Source: Moraxellaceae bacterium
Lineage (GTDB): Bacteria > Pseudomonadota > Gammaproteobacteria > Pseudomonadales > Moraxellaceae
Length of the DNA stretch: 64,000 bases
Assembly: GCA_030646295.1 (NCBI GenBank)
Contig: JAUSND010000027.1
Span: 62,001 to 126,000, forward strand
Direction: 5' to 3'
Part shown: positions 43,001-54,360 of the stretch, in pieces
Layout: each line of letters starts with the position of its first letter
How positions within the stretch are numbered: the stretch's first letter is position 1
Notes under the pieces: generated by a model
What the model saw: only the letters and a program-made list of their open reading frames with translations
The model's database searches: none
Told to the model about the DNA's origin: nothing
Made by a program: the position numbers and the translations under genes

Positions 43001-43531
43001 ATGTTAGCCGGGTCCCTGCCGCATCTCATTGATGCCCAGAAATGGGCGGACCGCGAAGGCGAGATCGATCAGGTCTTTCCGCTCGCGGCGTTCCCCCGCG
43101 TGCGGGAGGGAGTGGTCAGTGATACCGGTGAGATCAAGGTGCATTGCAAGGTCTCGCGTGATGCGCAAGGACTGATGAAACTCGACGCAGAGCTTGGTGC
43201 GACGGTGCAGCTGGCCTGCCAGCGCTGCCTTGAGCCGGTGACCTGCACAGAGCAGTCAAGTGCGTCCCTTTTTCTTCTGCGCAGCGAAGAGGATGCTGAT
43301 CAGCTGTCAGACGAGGCCGATTTTCTGGTGCTCGATGAAGAGGGTCGGCTGGACTTGCTGGAGGCGCTGGAAGACGAGTTGATTCTCTCGTTGCCGCTGG
43401 TGCCAGTGCACGAAAGTTGTGAAGCGCTGCAGATTGAAGCGACAACAGAAGATGACGTCGCGGAAGAGCCTGCTCGCGAAAACCCGTTTCAGGTGTTGGC
43501 CGGTTTGAAAGGCCACCCCGAAGAGAAATGA
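43001..43531 (+). CDS. yceD: YceD/DUF177 family protein, 176 aa
   Basis: A conserved protein always encoded just before rpmF. In other organisms it is linked to 23S rRNA maturation. The central CQRCLEP (about 69-75) and the late DELILSLPLVPVHE and NPFQVLAGLK blocks are diagnostic. The start MLAGSLPHLIDAQKWADREG matches pseudomonad relatives. There is no ribosome site, because the ATG lies just downstream of the promoter -10. Confidence 0.92.
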   Translation: MLAGSLPHLIDAQKWADREGEIDQVFPLAAFPRVREGVVSDTGEIKVHCKVSRDAQGLMKLDAELGATVQLACQRCLEPVTCTEQSSASLFLLRSEEDADQLSDEADFLVLDEEGRLDLLEALEDELILSLPLVPVHESCEALQIEATTEDDVAEEPARENPFQVLAGLKGHPEEK

Positions 43532-43566
43532 TTTTAAACTGTTAATTTTAGTTCCGGAGTCCTGTC

Positions 43567-43749
43567 ATGGCCGTTCAACAAAACCGCAAAAGCCGTTCCG
43601 CACGTGACATGCGTCGTGCGCACGATGCCCTGACCGGCCCGACCCTGTCGGTCGATCAGGAAACCGGTGAAACGCATCTGCGTCACCACGTGACCAAAGA
43701 CGGCGTGTACCGTGGTCGTCAGCTGTTCCCGAGCAAAGACGAAGAATAA
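43567..43749 (+). CDS. rpmF: 50S ribosomal protein L32
   Basis: A 60-residue basic protein. [20 protein letters not shown] is the classic L32 start, and [15 protein letters not shown] is the C-terminal block. It is the Cys-free form, so no zinc site. A CCGGAG-type ribosome site precedes the ATG. The tight yceD-rpmF-plsX spacing is universal among related bacteria. Confidence 0.97.
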   Translation: MAVQQNRKSRSARDMRRAHDALTGPTLSVDQETGETHLRHHVTKDGVYRGRQLFPSKDEE

Positions 43750-43755
43750 TCGTCG

Positions 43756-44784
43756 ATGACCGGCATCGCGCTAGCTGTCGATGCAATGGGCGGGGACTTC
43801 GGTCCCCGCGTCACGGTTCCCGCCGCCCTGGCGGTGCTTCGTGAAACGCCTTCCCTCTGGCTGACGTTTGTTGGCGATGAGTCCCTGATCAATCCCCTTC
43901 TGGCCCGTCTGTCATCAGGCGAGCGCTCCCGTGTGTCCGTCGTTCATACCACCGAGGTGGTTACCATGGATGACAAGGTTGCCGTCGCCCTCCGCCAGAA
44001 GAAGCAGTCCTCCATGCGGCTTGCCATCAATCTGGTGCACGACAAGTCTGTTGATGCCTGTGTCTCAGCCGGTAATACCGGCGCCCTGATGGCAATCAGC
44101 CGTTTCGTACTCAAAACCCATGCCGATATTGATCGTCCTGCCATCATGGCAGCACTGCCCACCATGACCGGGCATGTGCACATGCTGGATCTGGGTGCCA
44201 ATGTTGATTCCGGTCCTGCCCATCTTCTGCAGTTTGCCCAGATGGGCTCTGTCGTTGCGGAAGTGCTGGACGGTATCGAGCGTCCGCGAGTCGGGTTGCT
44301 CAACATCGGGGAAGAGGAAATCAAGGGTAACGACCTCATCAGGCAGACGGATGAGTTGCTGAAGCAGTCCGGTCTGAATTACATCGGTTATGTCGAAGGC
44401 GATGGTGTCTTCAAGGGGCATGCCGATGTGGTGGTTTGTGACGGCTTTGTCGGCAATATCGCACTCAAGTCCTCCGAGGGCGTGGCCAAGATGATGGCCG
44501 GCATGATCAAGGCCGAGATCGGGCGCAGCTGGCTCAGCAAGCTGGTGGGAGCACTGGCCTTTCCAATCTGGAAGGGGCTCAGGCAGCAGATGGATCCGGG
44601 CCGTTACAATGGTGCCAGCCTGGTCGGGCTGACCGGTATTGTCATCAAGAGCCATGGCAGTGCCGACGAGGCATCCTTTGCACAGGCAGTGCGTGTGTCG
44701 ATAAAGGAAGTCGAGAAAAACGTGCCAGGCCTGATTCATGCCCGCATGTCTGCTCCTGTGAGTGTGCCGCCAGCGGCGGTCTGA
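43756..44784 (+). CDS. plsX: Phosphate acyltransferase PlsX
   Basis: It converts acyl-ACP and phosphate into acyl-phosphate for phospholipid synthesis. LAVDAMGGDFGPRVTVPAA at the N-terminus, SAGNTGALMA, and NIGEEEIKGN plus VCDGFVGNIALKSSEG are diagnostic. The length of 342 residues is standard. Its gene starts six bases after rpmF, and GAAGAATAATCG provides the ribosome site. Confidence 0.95.
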   Translation: MTGIALAVDAMGGDFGPRVTVPAALAVLRETPSLWLTFVGDESLINPLLARLSSGERSRVSVVHTTEVVTMDDKVAVALRQKKQSSMRLAINLVHDKSVDACVSAGNTGALMAISRFVLKTHADIDRPAIMAALPTMTGHVHMLDLGANVDSGPAHLLQFAQMGSVVAEVLDGIERPRVGLLNIGEEEIKGNDLIRQTDELLKQSGLNYIGYVEGDGVFKGHADVVVCDGFVGNIALKSSEGVAKMMAGMIKAEIGRSWLSKLVGALAFPIWKGLRQQMDPGRYNGASLVGLTGIVIKSHGSADEASFAQAVRVSIKEVEKNVPGLIHARMSAPVSVPPAAV

Positions 44785-44905
44785 TCTCCTGTCCTGTCTG
44801 AAAAGACTGCTTGCAACTTCGTGCTGGCAAGCCCTTCACCAATTGGTCATTCTTCTGCGCGGCTGCCGTATCGGGCAACCACGATTTCAAACAAGGGGTT
44901 TTTGC

Positions 44906-45835
44906 ATGTCCGGACTTGCCTTCGTCTTTCCAGGTCAGGGGTCGCAATCAGTTGGCATGCTGGCCGATCTGGCTGCTGCACATCCTGTTGTACGGTCAAC
45001 GTTTGACGAGGCCTCTGCTGCACTGGGCCTGGATCTCTGGACGCTTTCGCAGAATGGTCCCGAGGCGGACCTCAATCGCACCGAAAACACCCAGCCAGTG
45101 TTGCTGACGGCGGGTGTCGCCGTGTTTCGTGCCTGGCTCGCCGCGGGTGGTCGTGCCCCGGATTATCTGGCAGGCCATTCGCTGGGCGAATACACCGCGC
45201 TGGTAGCGGGTGGTGCCATCTCCCTCGCTGACGGCGTGCGTCTGGTTGCTGAGCGTGGCCGTCTGATGCAGGTGGCGGTGCCGGCAGGTGAGGGCGCAAT
45301 GGCCGCCATTCTGGGGCTGGACGATGATGTTGTCCGGCAGTGTTGTGCCGATGCATCGGCCGCCGGTGTGGTGGAAGCCGTGAACTTCAATGCGCCCGGG
45401 CAGGTCGTGATTGCCGGCAGCGTGGCTGCTGTCGCTGTTGCCATCGAAAAGCTCAAGGCAGCAGGCGCCAAGCGAGCCTTGCCTTTGCCGGTATCGGTGC
45501 CATCACACTGCGCACTCATGAAGCCAGCAGCAGAAAAGCTGGAAGGTACGCTGGCGGCCATTGCATTTAACACGCCTGCCATACCGGTGGTGCAGAATGT
45601 GTCCGCCCGCATTGAGGCCGATGTGCCGGCGATGCGTGCGGCACTTATCCAGCAGCTGTATCGCCCTGTCCTCTGGGTGCAGTGCATGGAAACGCTGGCG
45701 GGTCTGGGCGTAGTGCGCGCGCTGGAGTGCGGTCCGGGCAAGGTGCTGTGCGGCCTTAACAAACGTATCGTGAAGGAAATGGAATGTGCTGCACTGGAGT
45801 CCGCAGAAGGTTTTGCGGCGGCTCTGGCGGTTTGA
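44906..45835 (+). CDS. fabD: Malonyl CoA-acyl carrier protein transacylase
   Basis: It loads malonate onto ACP. The catalytic Ser92 is in GHSLGEYTAL, the oxyanion FPGQGSQSVGM is at 8-18, and the catalytic His lies in VSVPSHCALM. ATG 44906 has AAGGGG upstream and gives 309 residues, the family length. The gene lies 121 bases after plsX, with no fabH between them. Confidence 0.95.
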   Translation: MSGLAFVFPGQGSQSVGMLADLAAAHPVVRSTFDEASAALGLDLWTLSQNGPEADLNRTENTQPVLLTAGVAVFRAWLAAGGRAPDYLAGHSLGEYTALVAGGAISLADGVRLVAERGRLMQVAVPAGEGAMAAILGLDDDVVRQCCADASAAGVVEAVNFNAPGQVVIAGSVAAVAVAIEKLKAAGAKRALPLPVSVPSHCALMKPAAEKLEGTLAAIAFNTPAIPVVQNVSARIEADVPAMRAALIQQLYRPVLWVQCMETLAGLGVVRALECGPGKVLCGLNKRIVKEMECAALESAEGFAAALAV

Positions 45836-45892
45836 GGCGTCCGGGCAGCGTGCTGCCGGATGATCCGGGTTCACAAGAAGAAGGAAAACAGG

Positions 45893-46636
45893 ATGTCGAT
45901 TACAGGAAAGATTGCCCTGGTAACGGGTGCCAGCCGCGGGATTGGCAAGGCCATCGCGCTTGAGCTGGCTCGTCGTGGTGCTGTGGTGGTCGGGACTGCC
46001 ACCACCGAGGCAGGTGCCGAGGCCATCACGGCGTATCTGAAGGAGGCGGGTAACAGTGGTCGGGGTTTTGCCCTGAATGTCGCTGATCCCGCCTCTATTG
46101 AAGCGTGCATGGCGGCCGTGAGCGCTGACGTGGGCGCCCCCGTTATTCTCGTCAACAATGCCGGCATCACGCGTGACAACCTCATGCTGCGCATGAAGGA
46201 TGATGAGTGGGATAGCGTCATCAATACCAACCTGAATGCCATCTATCGCATGAGCAAGGCCTGTCTGAAGGCCATGACCAAAGAGCGCTGGGGTCGTATC
46301 ATCAGCATCAGTTCGGTGGTGGGTTCCAGTGGTAATCCGGGTCAGGCCAACTATGCGGCCGCCAAGGCTGGCCTGGAGGGCTTCTCCCGGGCACTGGCCC
46401 GCGAGATCGGTTCGCGTAATATTACGGTCAATGCCGTGGCACCGGGTTTCATTGCCACGGACATGACCCATGTCCTGCCGGAAGAGCAAAAAGAGAAGCT
46501 TCTGGCCTCGATTCCGGCTGGCCGATTGGGTCAACCAGAGGAAATTGCAGCTGCCGTAGGCTTTCTTGCCTCGGCGGAAGCGAGCTACATTACTGGCGTC
46601 ACGCTCCATGTGAATGGCGGTATGTATATGGAATAA
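45893..46636 (+). CDS. fabG: 3-oxoacyl-[acyl-carrier-protein] reductase
   Basis: The NADPH-dependent reductase of the fatty acid cycle. TGASRGIG is at 11-18 and the catalytic set is Ser141, Tyr154 and Lys158 (NYAAAKAG). NNAGITRDNLMLRM and the late GVTLHVNGGMYM are FabG-specific. ATG 45893 follows AAGGAAAACAGG and gives 247 residues. A GTAACGGG-type shadow frame upstream is not used. Confidence 0.96.
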   Translation: MSITGKIALVTGASRGIGKAIALELARRGAVVVGTATTEAGAEAITAYLKEAGNSGRGFALNVADPASIEACMAAVSADVGAPVILVNNAGITRDNLMLRMKDDEWDSVINTNLNAIYRMSKACLKAMTKERWGRIISISSVVGSSGNPGQANYAAAKAGLEGFSRALAREIGSRNITVNAVAPGFIATDMTHVLPEEQKEKLLASIPAGRLGQPEEIAAAVGFLASAEASYITGVTLHVNGGMYME

Positions 46637-46697
46637 CAGGAGTTTTTCCTGTTTTTATGGTTGCAACAAACCCTTACCCTTTGCAGAAAAAGCCGGC

Positions 46698-46726
46698 TTG
46701 CCACCCTACGGGGGGTTCAATACACT
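46698..46726 (+). promoter_or_regulatory. Promoter of acpP
   Basis: TTGCCA (46698-46703, five of six), 17 bases, then TACACT (46721-46726, four of six). It lies 45 bases before the acpP start, and gives acpP its own supply beyond the operon promoter. That fits the large amount of ACP a cell needs. The -10 with its flank TACACTAGCCT recurs before the Tat/GMC genes at 56166. Confidence 0.65.
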
Positions 46727-46770
46727 AGCCTCCGTTCCTGCAAGGGATACTGTCCAACGAGGAGAAAAAC

Positions 46771-47007
46771 GTGAGCACTATCGAAGAACGCGTCAAGAAG
46801 ATTGTCGCCGAACAGCTGGGTGTGAAGCTGGAAGACGTTACCAGCGAAGCATCCTTTGTGGATGATCTGGGCGCTGATTCGCTCGACACTGTCGAGCTGG
46901 TGATGGCTCTGGAAGAGGAATTCGAACTCGAGATCCCTGACGAAGAAGCTGAGAAGATCAGCACCGTGCAGAACGCGATCGATTACATCAACAATAACAA
47001 CAAGTAA
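46771..47007 (+). CDS. acpP: Acyl carrier protein
   Basis: The 78-residue carrier of growing acyl chains. The phosphopantetheine attachment site is Ser37 in [18 protein letters not shown]. The protein is strongly acidic and helical, as usual. It starts with GTG behind an excellent GAGGAGAAAAAC site. It is followed by a terminator and preceded by its own promoter, so it can be expressed as a short single-gene mRNA. Confidence 0.97.
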   Translation: MSTIEERVKKIVAEQLGVKLEDVTSEASFVDDLGADSLDTVELVMALEEEFELEIPDEEAEKISTVQNAIDYINNNNK

Positions 47008-47024
47008 TTTTTGTTGGTATTGTC

Positions 47025-47066
47025 AAAAAGCCGCAGCACTGCATCGGTAGTCTGCGGCTTTTTTGT
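47025..47066 (+). terminator. Terminator after acpP
   Basis: AAAAAGCCGCAG (47025-47036) pairs with CTGCGGCTTTTT (47052-47063) around a 15-base loop, followed by further T. It starts 18 bases after the acpP stop. Read-through or a separate promoter must serve fabF. Confidence 0.85.
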
Positions 47067-47188
47067 ATCTGGCATCCGCTATTGCCGAGCACATCAATGG
47101 CTTGGTGATGGCGGGTGTGTCTGTTGGGTTTGATGTGGTTGTTAAACCGGTGATCAGCAGGGTAACAGCCAGCAGGGCAGGAGCAGTC

Positions 47189-48427
47189 ATGTCACGTCGT
47201 CGTGTCGTAGTCACAGGTCTGGGTATGCTGACCGGTTTGGGTAATACCGTGGAATCCACGTGGGCCGGTATTGTCGCCGGCAAGAGCGGGATTTCCCTGA
47301 TTGATCATTTCGATACCACGAATTACTCCACCCGGTTTGCCGGGCTTGTGCGCGGGCTGGATGTTGAAGCCTATATGCCGGCGAAGGAAGCTCGCCGCAT
47401 GGATGAGTTCATCCAGTACGGCATTATTGCGGGTGTCCAGGCAATGGCAGACTCCGGTCTGGAAGTGACGCCGGAAAATGCACCACGCATCGGTGTTTCC
47501 ATTGGCTCCGGTATTGGTGGACTGAGCTCGATCGAGCGCAGCAAGGAAACGCTGATGGCTGATGGTCCCCGCAAGATTTCGCCGTTCTTTGTGCCGGGCT
47601 CCATTATCAACATGGCGGCTGGCATGCTGGCCATCCGCCTGGGCCTCAAGGGGCCCAATATCGCTGTGTCTACTGCATGCACGAGTGGTACGCACTGCAT
47701 TGGCCTGGCGGCCCGCATGATTGCGTACGGTGATGCCGACATGATGCTGGCTGGTGGGGCCGAAAAGGCATCCAGCCCGCTGGGCATGGCCGGTTTTTCT
47801 GCTGCCCGTGCACTCTCTACTCGCAATGACGATCCTCAGGCAGCCAGTCGCCCCTGGGACCGTGATCGCGATGGTTTTGTTCTGGGTGATGGTGCTGGTG
47901 TGCTGATGCTGGAAGAGTACGAGCATGCAATGGCACGTGGTGCACGCATTTATGCCGAAGTGGTTGGTTTTGGCATGAGTGATGACGCCTATCACATGAC
48001 CGCACCCAGCGAGAATGGCGAAGGTGCGGCGGCAGCCATGCGCAATGCGCTGCGTGATGCCGGTCTGCCAGCCGATGCAGTCGATTACGTGAATGCTCAC
48101 GGTACCTCGACCGAAGCCGGTGATGTGGCTGAGTCACAGGCCATACAGTCTGTATTTGGTGAACATGCACAAAAGCTGGCTGTAAGCTCGACCAAGTCCA
48201 TGGTCGGGCATCTGCTGGGTGCTGCCGGTGCCGTGGAGGCGATTTTTTCTGTGCTGGCAATTACCAACAATATAGCGCCACCAACGATCAATCTCGATAA
48301 TCCGGCTGAAGGCTGCACTCTGGATTATGTGCCGAACACGGCGCGCCCCATGAAGATTGATGTGGCTCTGTCCAACTCGTTCGGTTTTGGCGGGACCAAT
48401 GGCTCGCTGATTTTCCGGCGGGTGTGA
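47189..48427 (+). CDS. fabF: 3-oxoacyl-[acyl-carrier-protein] synthase II
   Basis: The elongating condensing enzyme. The nucleophile is Cys164 in [10 protein letters not shown], followed by His in [11 protein letters not shown] and His in [11 protein letters not shown], giving a full Cys-His-His set. ATG 47189 with AGGAG upstream gives 412 residues, the family length; the longer frame from 47063 would run through the acpP terminator. It is followed directly, with no gap, by pabC. Confidence 0.95.
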   Translation: MSRRRVVVTGLGMLTGLGNTVESTWAGIVAGKSGISLIDHFDTTNYSTRFAGLVRGLDVEAYMPAKEARRMDEFIQYGIIAGVQAMADSGLEVTPENAPRIGVSIGSGIGGLSSIERSKETLMADGPRKISPFFVPGSIINMAAGMLAIRLGLKGPNIAVSTACTSGTHCIGLAARMIAYGDADMMLAGGAEKASSPLGMAGFSAARALSTRNDDPQAASRPWDRDRDGFVLGDGAGVLMLEEYEHAMARGARIYAEVVGFGMSDDAYHMTAPSENGEGAAAAMRNALRDAGLPADAVDYVNAHGTSTEAGDVAESQAIQSVFGEHAQKLAVSSTKSMVGHLLGAAGAVEAIFSVLAITNNIAPPTINLDNPAEGCTLDYVPNTARPMKIDVALSNSFGFGGTNGSLIFRRV

Positions 48428-49266
48428 ATGATTCGCCGTGTCTGGGTTAATGGCATCACCCTGGAGCAGGGTGATGCTGCCGCACTGAGCGTGGCGGACC
48501 GGGGCCTTGCCTACGGCGACGGCCTCTTCGAGACGATCCGGATTTCAGGCGGCCGCCCGCTGCTGTTTGATGCGCACATGGCACGGCTGGGCAGCAGTGC
48601 TGCGGCACTCGGCATTGCGTTTGATGCGGATGCTGCTGCAACGGCATTTGCCGGCTTTCTGGTTGGCAGTGACGAGGCGGTTGCCAAGATCATCCTGACG
48701 CGTGGCAATAGTGGCCGCGGTTATTTGCCCGATCCGGATGCCCCATCCACGCTGATATTTTCCCTTCATCCTGAAATGTCCTGGCCTCCCGAGCACGCCG
48801 CGCAGGGCATTGTCGCGACAGTTTGCCAGCAGCCTCTGGGCATCAGTCCCTTGCTGGCGGGCCACAAGCACCTCAATCGTCTGGAGCAGGTATTGCTGCG
48901 CCGTGAACTCGCTACCCATGAGGGAGCCAGTGAGGCACTGGTGCTGGATGTCGGTGGGCATATTGTCGAGGGAGTATTCAGCAACGTGTTCTGGGTGCAG
49001 GATGGTGTGCTGCATAGCCCGCGCCTGGACCGTGCCGGCGTGCGTGGTGTGATGCGCCAGACCGTGCAGGCTGAGGCGTTGCGCGCAGGCATCCCGTTTG
49101 AGGAAGGTGAATACCGTCTGGAGCAGGTTCTGGCGGCGGACGAAATTTTCTTTTGCAACAGCCTTTACGGCATCTGGCCGGTCCGGCAATTGGCCGCCAT
49201 TGAGCGGATGCCCGGCCCAATCACCCGTCGACTTCAACGCTACTGGGATGAGATGCTAGGCGGATC

Positions 49267-49270
<4 letters not shown>
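48428..49270 (+). CDS. pabC: Aminodeoxychorismate lyase
   Basis: A fold-type IV PLP enzyme that releases 4-aminobenzoate for folate. The PLP lysine is Lys147 in GHKHLNRLEQVLLRREL. ADRGLAYGDGLFETIR (23-38) and the late DEIFFCNSLYGIWPV are family blocks. The ATG begins at the base after the fabF stop, and the stop overlaps mltG as ATGA. The fabF-pabC-mltG-tmk-holB order is as in E. coli. Confidence 0.93.
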
Positions 49271-51967
<2,697 letters not shown>

Positions 51968-52002
51968 GATCACAACAAGAACGCTTTTCAGGAAGTCTGC
52001 CT

Positions 52003-52347
52003 ATGAACATGCCTCGTGCTGGCGGCATCATCAATCAAAGTTTCAAGGACAAGCAGGCGCTGTATTCCTGCTACATGCCGTTTGTGAAAGGTGGTGGTCT
52101 TTTCCTGCCGATCACTCGCCAGTGCAAGCTGGGTGAGGAAGTGTTTGTGCTGCTCACGCTGATGGATGATCCGGAGCGTATTCCGGTAACCGGCAAGGTC
52201 ATCTGGATCAATCCACGCCATCAGGGCACACGTGCCGCTGGTGTGGGTATCCAGTTGTCGGGCGAGGAGGGTGACAAGGCCCGTCGCAAGATCGAGACCT
52301 TTCTCGCCGGAGCGTTGCAGGCAGACCGCCCGACCAATACGATGTGA
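52003..52347 (+). CDS. pilZ: Type IV pilus assembly protein PilZ
   Basis: A 114-residue single-domain PilZ protein needed for pilus assembly in pseudomonads. It lacks the RxxxR and DxSxxG motifs that bind cyclic-di-GMP, which is characteristic of this founding member. INQSFKDKQALYSCYMPFVKGGGLFLP and the late TRAAGVGIQL identify it. ATG 52003 follows a CAGGAAG site. The holB-pilZ-tatD order is as in Pseudomonas. Confidence 0.93.
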   Translation: MNMPRAGGIINQSFKDKQALYSCYMPFVKGGGLFLPITRQCKLGEEVFVLLTLMDDPERIPVTGKVIWINPRHQGTRAAGVGIQLSGEEGDKARRKIETFLAGALQADRPTNTM

Positions 52348-52365
52348 TCAGGTTCTGTTATTCCG

Positions 52366-52393
52366 AAGGCCGGCGATTGCCGGCCTTGTTATT
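52366..52393 (+). terminator. Terminator after pilZ
   Basis: AAGGCCGGC (52366-52374), a GATT loop and GCCGGCCTT (52379-52387) are followed by GTTATTTG. The modest T-run suggests partial termination before tatD. Confidence 0.75.
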
Positions 52394-52422
52394 TGACCGT
52401 AAGAAGCTTCAGGGTTTTCTCA

Positions 52423-53190
52423 ATGTATATCGACTCACACTGCCATCTCGACCGTCTTGATTTTGCCAAACTGAAGACTGACCTGGATGGTGCTCTGGCA
52501 GCAGCCCGTGCCCGTGGAGTCGGACACTTTCTCTGTATCGGTGTTGATCTGGAAACCTTGCCCGATGTGCTGGCGGTGGCAGAGGCGTATGACGATGTGT
52601 CGGCATCTGTAGGTGTGCATCCGCTGCATCTGGATTCACTGGAGCCGGAAATCGAGCAACTGATACAGCTGGCGGCACACCCCAAGGTGGTCGCTATTGG
52701 GGAAACCGGTCTTGATTATCACTATGAGCAGGAAAATCCCGCCGATCAGCAGCGCCGGTTTCGCAAGCATATCGAGGCCTCGCGCCGTACCGGAAAACCA
52801 TTGGTGGTGCATACACGGGCGGCACGTGCCGACACCATTGCCATTCTCAGGGAGGAAGGCGCGACGTCGGGTGTCATGCATTGCTTCACGGAAGACTGGG
52901 AGATGGCGAAGGCAGCCATTGATCTTGGCTTCTACATTTCCTTTTCAGGCATTGTGAGCTTTGCCAATGCTGTGGAGTTGCGTGAGGTGGCGCAAAAGGT
53001 GCCGCTGGATCGCATGCTCATCGAGACAGACTCGCCGTGGCTGGCGCCTGTTCCTTACCGGGGCAAGACCAACCAGCCTGCCTATGTGGTTGATGTGGCG
53101 AATGTGCTGGGCGAGCTTCGTGGTATGGCGGCAGAGGAGATTGGCGAACGGACGACAGAAAATTTCCGGCGTCTGTTCGGGGTTGGCTGA
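52423..53190 (+). CDS. tatD: TatD family metal-dependent DNase
   Basis: A 255-residue amidohydrolase-fold nuclease. SHCHLD (His6, His8) supplies the first metal ligands, AIGETGLDY a Glu, VVHTRAA and MHCFTEDW further His residues, and ETDSPWLAP an Asp. It may repair oxidised DNA ends or act as a deacylase. ATG 52423 fits the family; the 5' frame from 52393 is not supported. The gene just after pilZ in pseudomonads is the same. Confidence 0.94.
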   Translation: MYIDSHCHLDRLDFAKLKTDLDGALAAARARGVGHFLCIGVDLETLPDVLAVAEAYDDVSASVGVHPLHLDSLEPEIEQLIQLAAHPKVVAIGETGLDYHYEQENPADQQRRFRKHIEASRRTGKPLVVHTRAARADTIAILREEGATSGVMHCFTEDWEMAKAAIDLGFYISFSGIVSFANAVELREVAQKVPLDRMLIETDSPWLAPVPYRGKTNQPAYVVDVANVLGELRGMAAEEIGERTTENFRRLFGVG

Positions 53191-53398
53191 GCGCAAAAAA
53201 AGCCCGGCTCCTGGGGGGGAAACCGGGCCAATACCAATCTCTGGCAATTACGGATTCATCCTGCCGGGCAGTGGCCGGCATGGAATCAGTATTGGTCACT
53301 TTCAGGGATTCGCCAGTGCGGCAGGCTCATTGCTCAGACTTCTTTCACATAAGATGCCGCCGAAGGCACGGTTAGGGTTCTTTTTTGGCAAGACTGAC
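53191..53398. other. Gap after tatD
   Basis: GCCCGG (53202-53207) pairs with CCGGGC (53223-53228), preceded by seven A. It would work as a terminator only for minus-strand transcription, and no minus-strand gene is nearby. Nothing else was recognised up to the tetR promoter. Confidence 0.45.
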
Positions 53399-53428
53399 TG
53401 GTCATCGAGTTGTCCGGGTGCCTATACT
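53399..53428 (+). promoter_or_regulatory. Promoter of the tetR gene
   Basis: TGGTCA (53399-53404, four of six), 18 bases, then TATACT (53423-53428, five of six). Transcription should start near 53435, giving a leader of about 90 bases. Confidence 0.55.
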
Positions 53429-53439
53429 GTGCTCATGTC

Positions 53440-53467
53440 TTGTCGAGAGACTTTGAAGTCAGGACAA
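53440..53467. promoter_or_regulatory. Nested dyad downstream of the tetR promoter
   Basis: The inner palindrome GACTT-TG-AAGTC (53449-53460) is flanked by outer arms TTGTC (53440-53444) and GACAA (53463-53467). The 28-base element begins a few bases after the expected transcription start, a typical place for a TetR-family autoregulatory operator. Confidence 0.5.
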
Positions 53468-53523
53468 TGCGCGTTTTTAAAGGCTCCTTTTGAGCCAGAA
53501 CGGATTTTGAGAGGGACGGCAAC

Positions 53524-54156
53524 ATGAGTGACTTGGCCAAGGCCACCCAGAAGGCACGGGAATTCCGGCAGCGTGAGCAGTCGATTCTGGATTGTGCACT
53601 CCAGCTTTTCATCGAACAGGGTGAAGACAGGGTGACGGTCGAGATGATTGCGGACAAGGTCGGGATCGGCAAAGGCACGATCTACAAGCATTTCGAGACC
53701 AAGAACGAAATCTATCTCCTGCTCATGATCCGCTATGAGGAAGAGCTGGCGGATCTGTTTCGCCGGGTTGATGCACTGGCCGACAAGGAAGCCCTGATGC
53801 GCGAGTATTTCCGCTTCCGCGTACAGGATCCGGACAAGTACCTGCTGTTTGACCGTCTTGAGTCCAAGCTGACGGCCGACAAGGCCGTGCCGCAGCTGCT
53901 GGACAAGCTGCATGCGATTCGTGCCTCGAACTTTGACAAGCTCACCAGTATCGTGAAGGCCCGCATCGATGAGCAGAAGCTGGCCGATGTGCCCCCGGAA
54001 TACCATATCTGTGCCGCCTGGGCGCTGGCCCATGGTGCCTCGGCCCTGTGCAAGTCGGAGTTCTACCAGAAGTTCATCAAGGATCCGGATGACTTCTTTG
54101 ACTTCCTGATGAGTGCGGGTGTTCGCATGGGTAACCGTACCCGGCACAAGAAATAG
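53524..54156 (+). CDS. TetR/AcrR family transcriptional regulator, 210 aa
   Basis: An N-terminal helix-turn-helix (about residues 20-66) with QSILDCALQLFIEQG, TVEMIADKVGIGKGTIYKHFETKNEIY is typical of TetR. The all-helical C-terminal domain should bind a small ligand; its nature is unknown. The same regulator lies near tatD in P. aeruginosa. GAGGGACGGCAAC precedes the ATG. It stands alone between a dyad operator candidate and a terminator, upstream of etfBA. Control of etfBA or fatty acid genes is possible, as an inference only. Confidence 0.9.
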   Translation: MSDLAKATQKAREFRQREQSILDCALQLFIEQGEDRVTVEMIADKVGIGKGTIYKHFETKNEIYLLLMIRYEEELADLFRRVDALADKEALMREYFRFRVQDPDKYLLFDRLESKLTADKAVPQLLDKLHAIRASNFDKLTSIVKARIDEQKLADVPPEYHICAAWALAHGASALCKSEFYQKFIKDPDDFFDFLMSAGVRMGNRTRHKK

Positions 54157-54178
54157 GCTTCCAGCCAGTCTGTGCAGC

Positions 54179-54218
54179 AAAGGCCGCTGCTCCGGAAGGG
54201 GTAGCGGCCTTTGTCATT
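54179..54218 (+). terminator. Terminator after tetR
   Basis: AAAGGCCGCT (54179-54188) pairs with AGCGGCCTTT (54203-54212) across a 14-base loop, followed by GTCATT. A modest T-run. Confidence 0.8.
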
Positions 54219-54255
54219 GGCAGTTCTGACGACAGTTGTCCATGTCTTGCGTCAC

Positions 54256-54284
54256 TTGACCTAGCTGGGGTCAGCCTTCAAAAT
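54256..54284 (+). promoter_or_regulatory. Promoter of etfBA with an overlapping dyad
   Basis: TTGACC (54256-54261, five of six), 17 bases, then CAAAAT (54279-54284, four of six). The dyad TGACC-N7-GGTCA (54257-54273) overlaps the -35 and the spacer, a place where a regulator would block or help polymerase. The leader to etfB would be about 70 bases. Confidence 0.55.
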
Positions 54285-54360
54285 GCGTGGCCTTTTCGGG
54301 TCAGGGTTCCATTTCCTGCCCACTTTACCTCCCACATTGAACAACCAAGCCGAGGATTCC

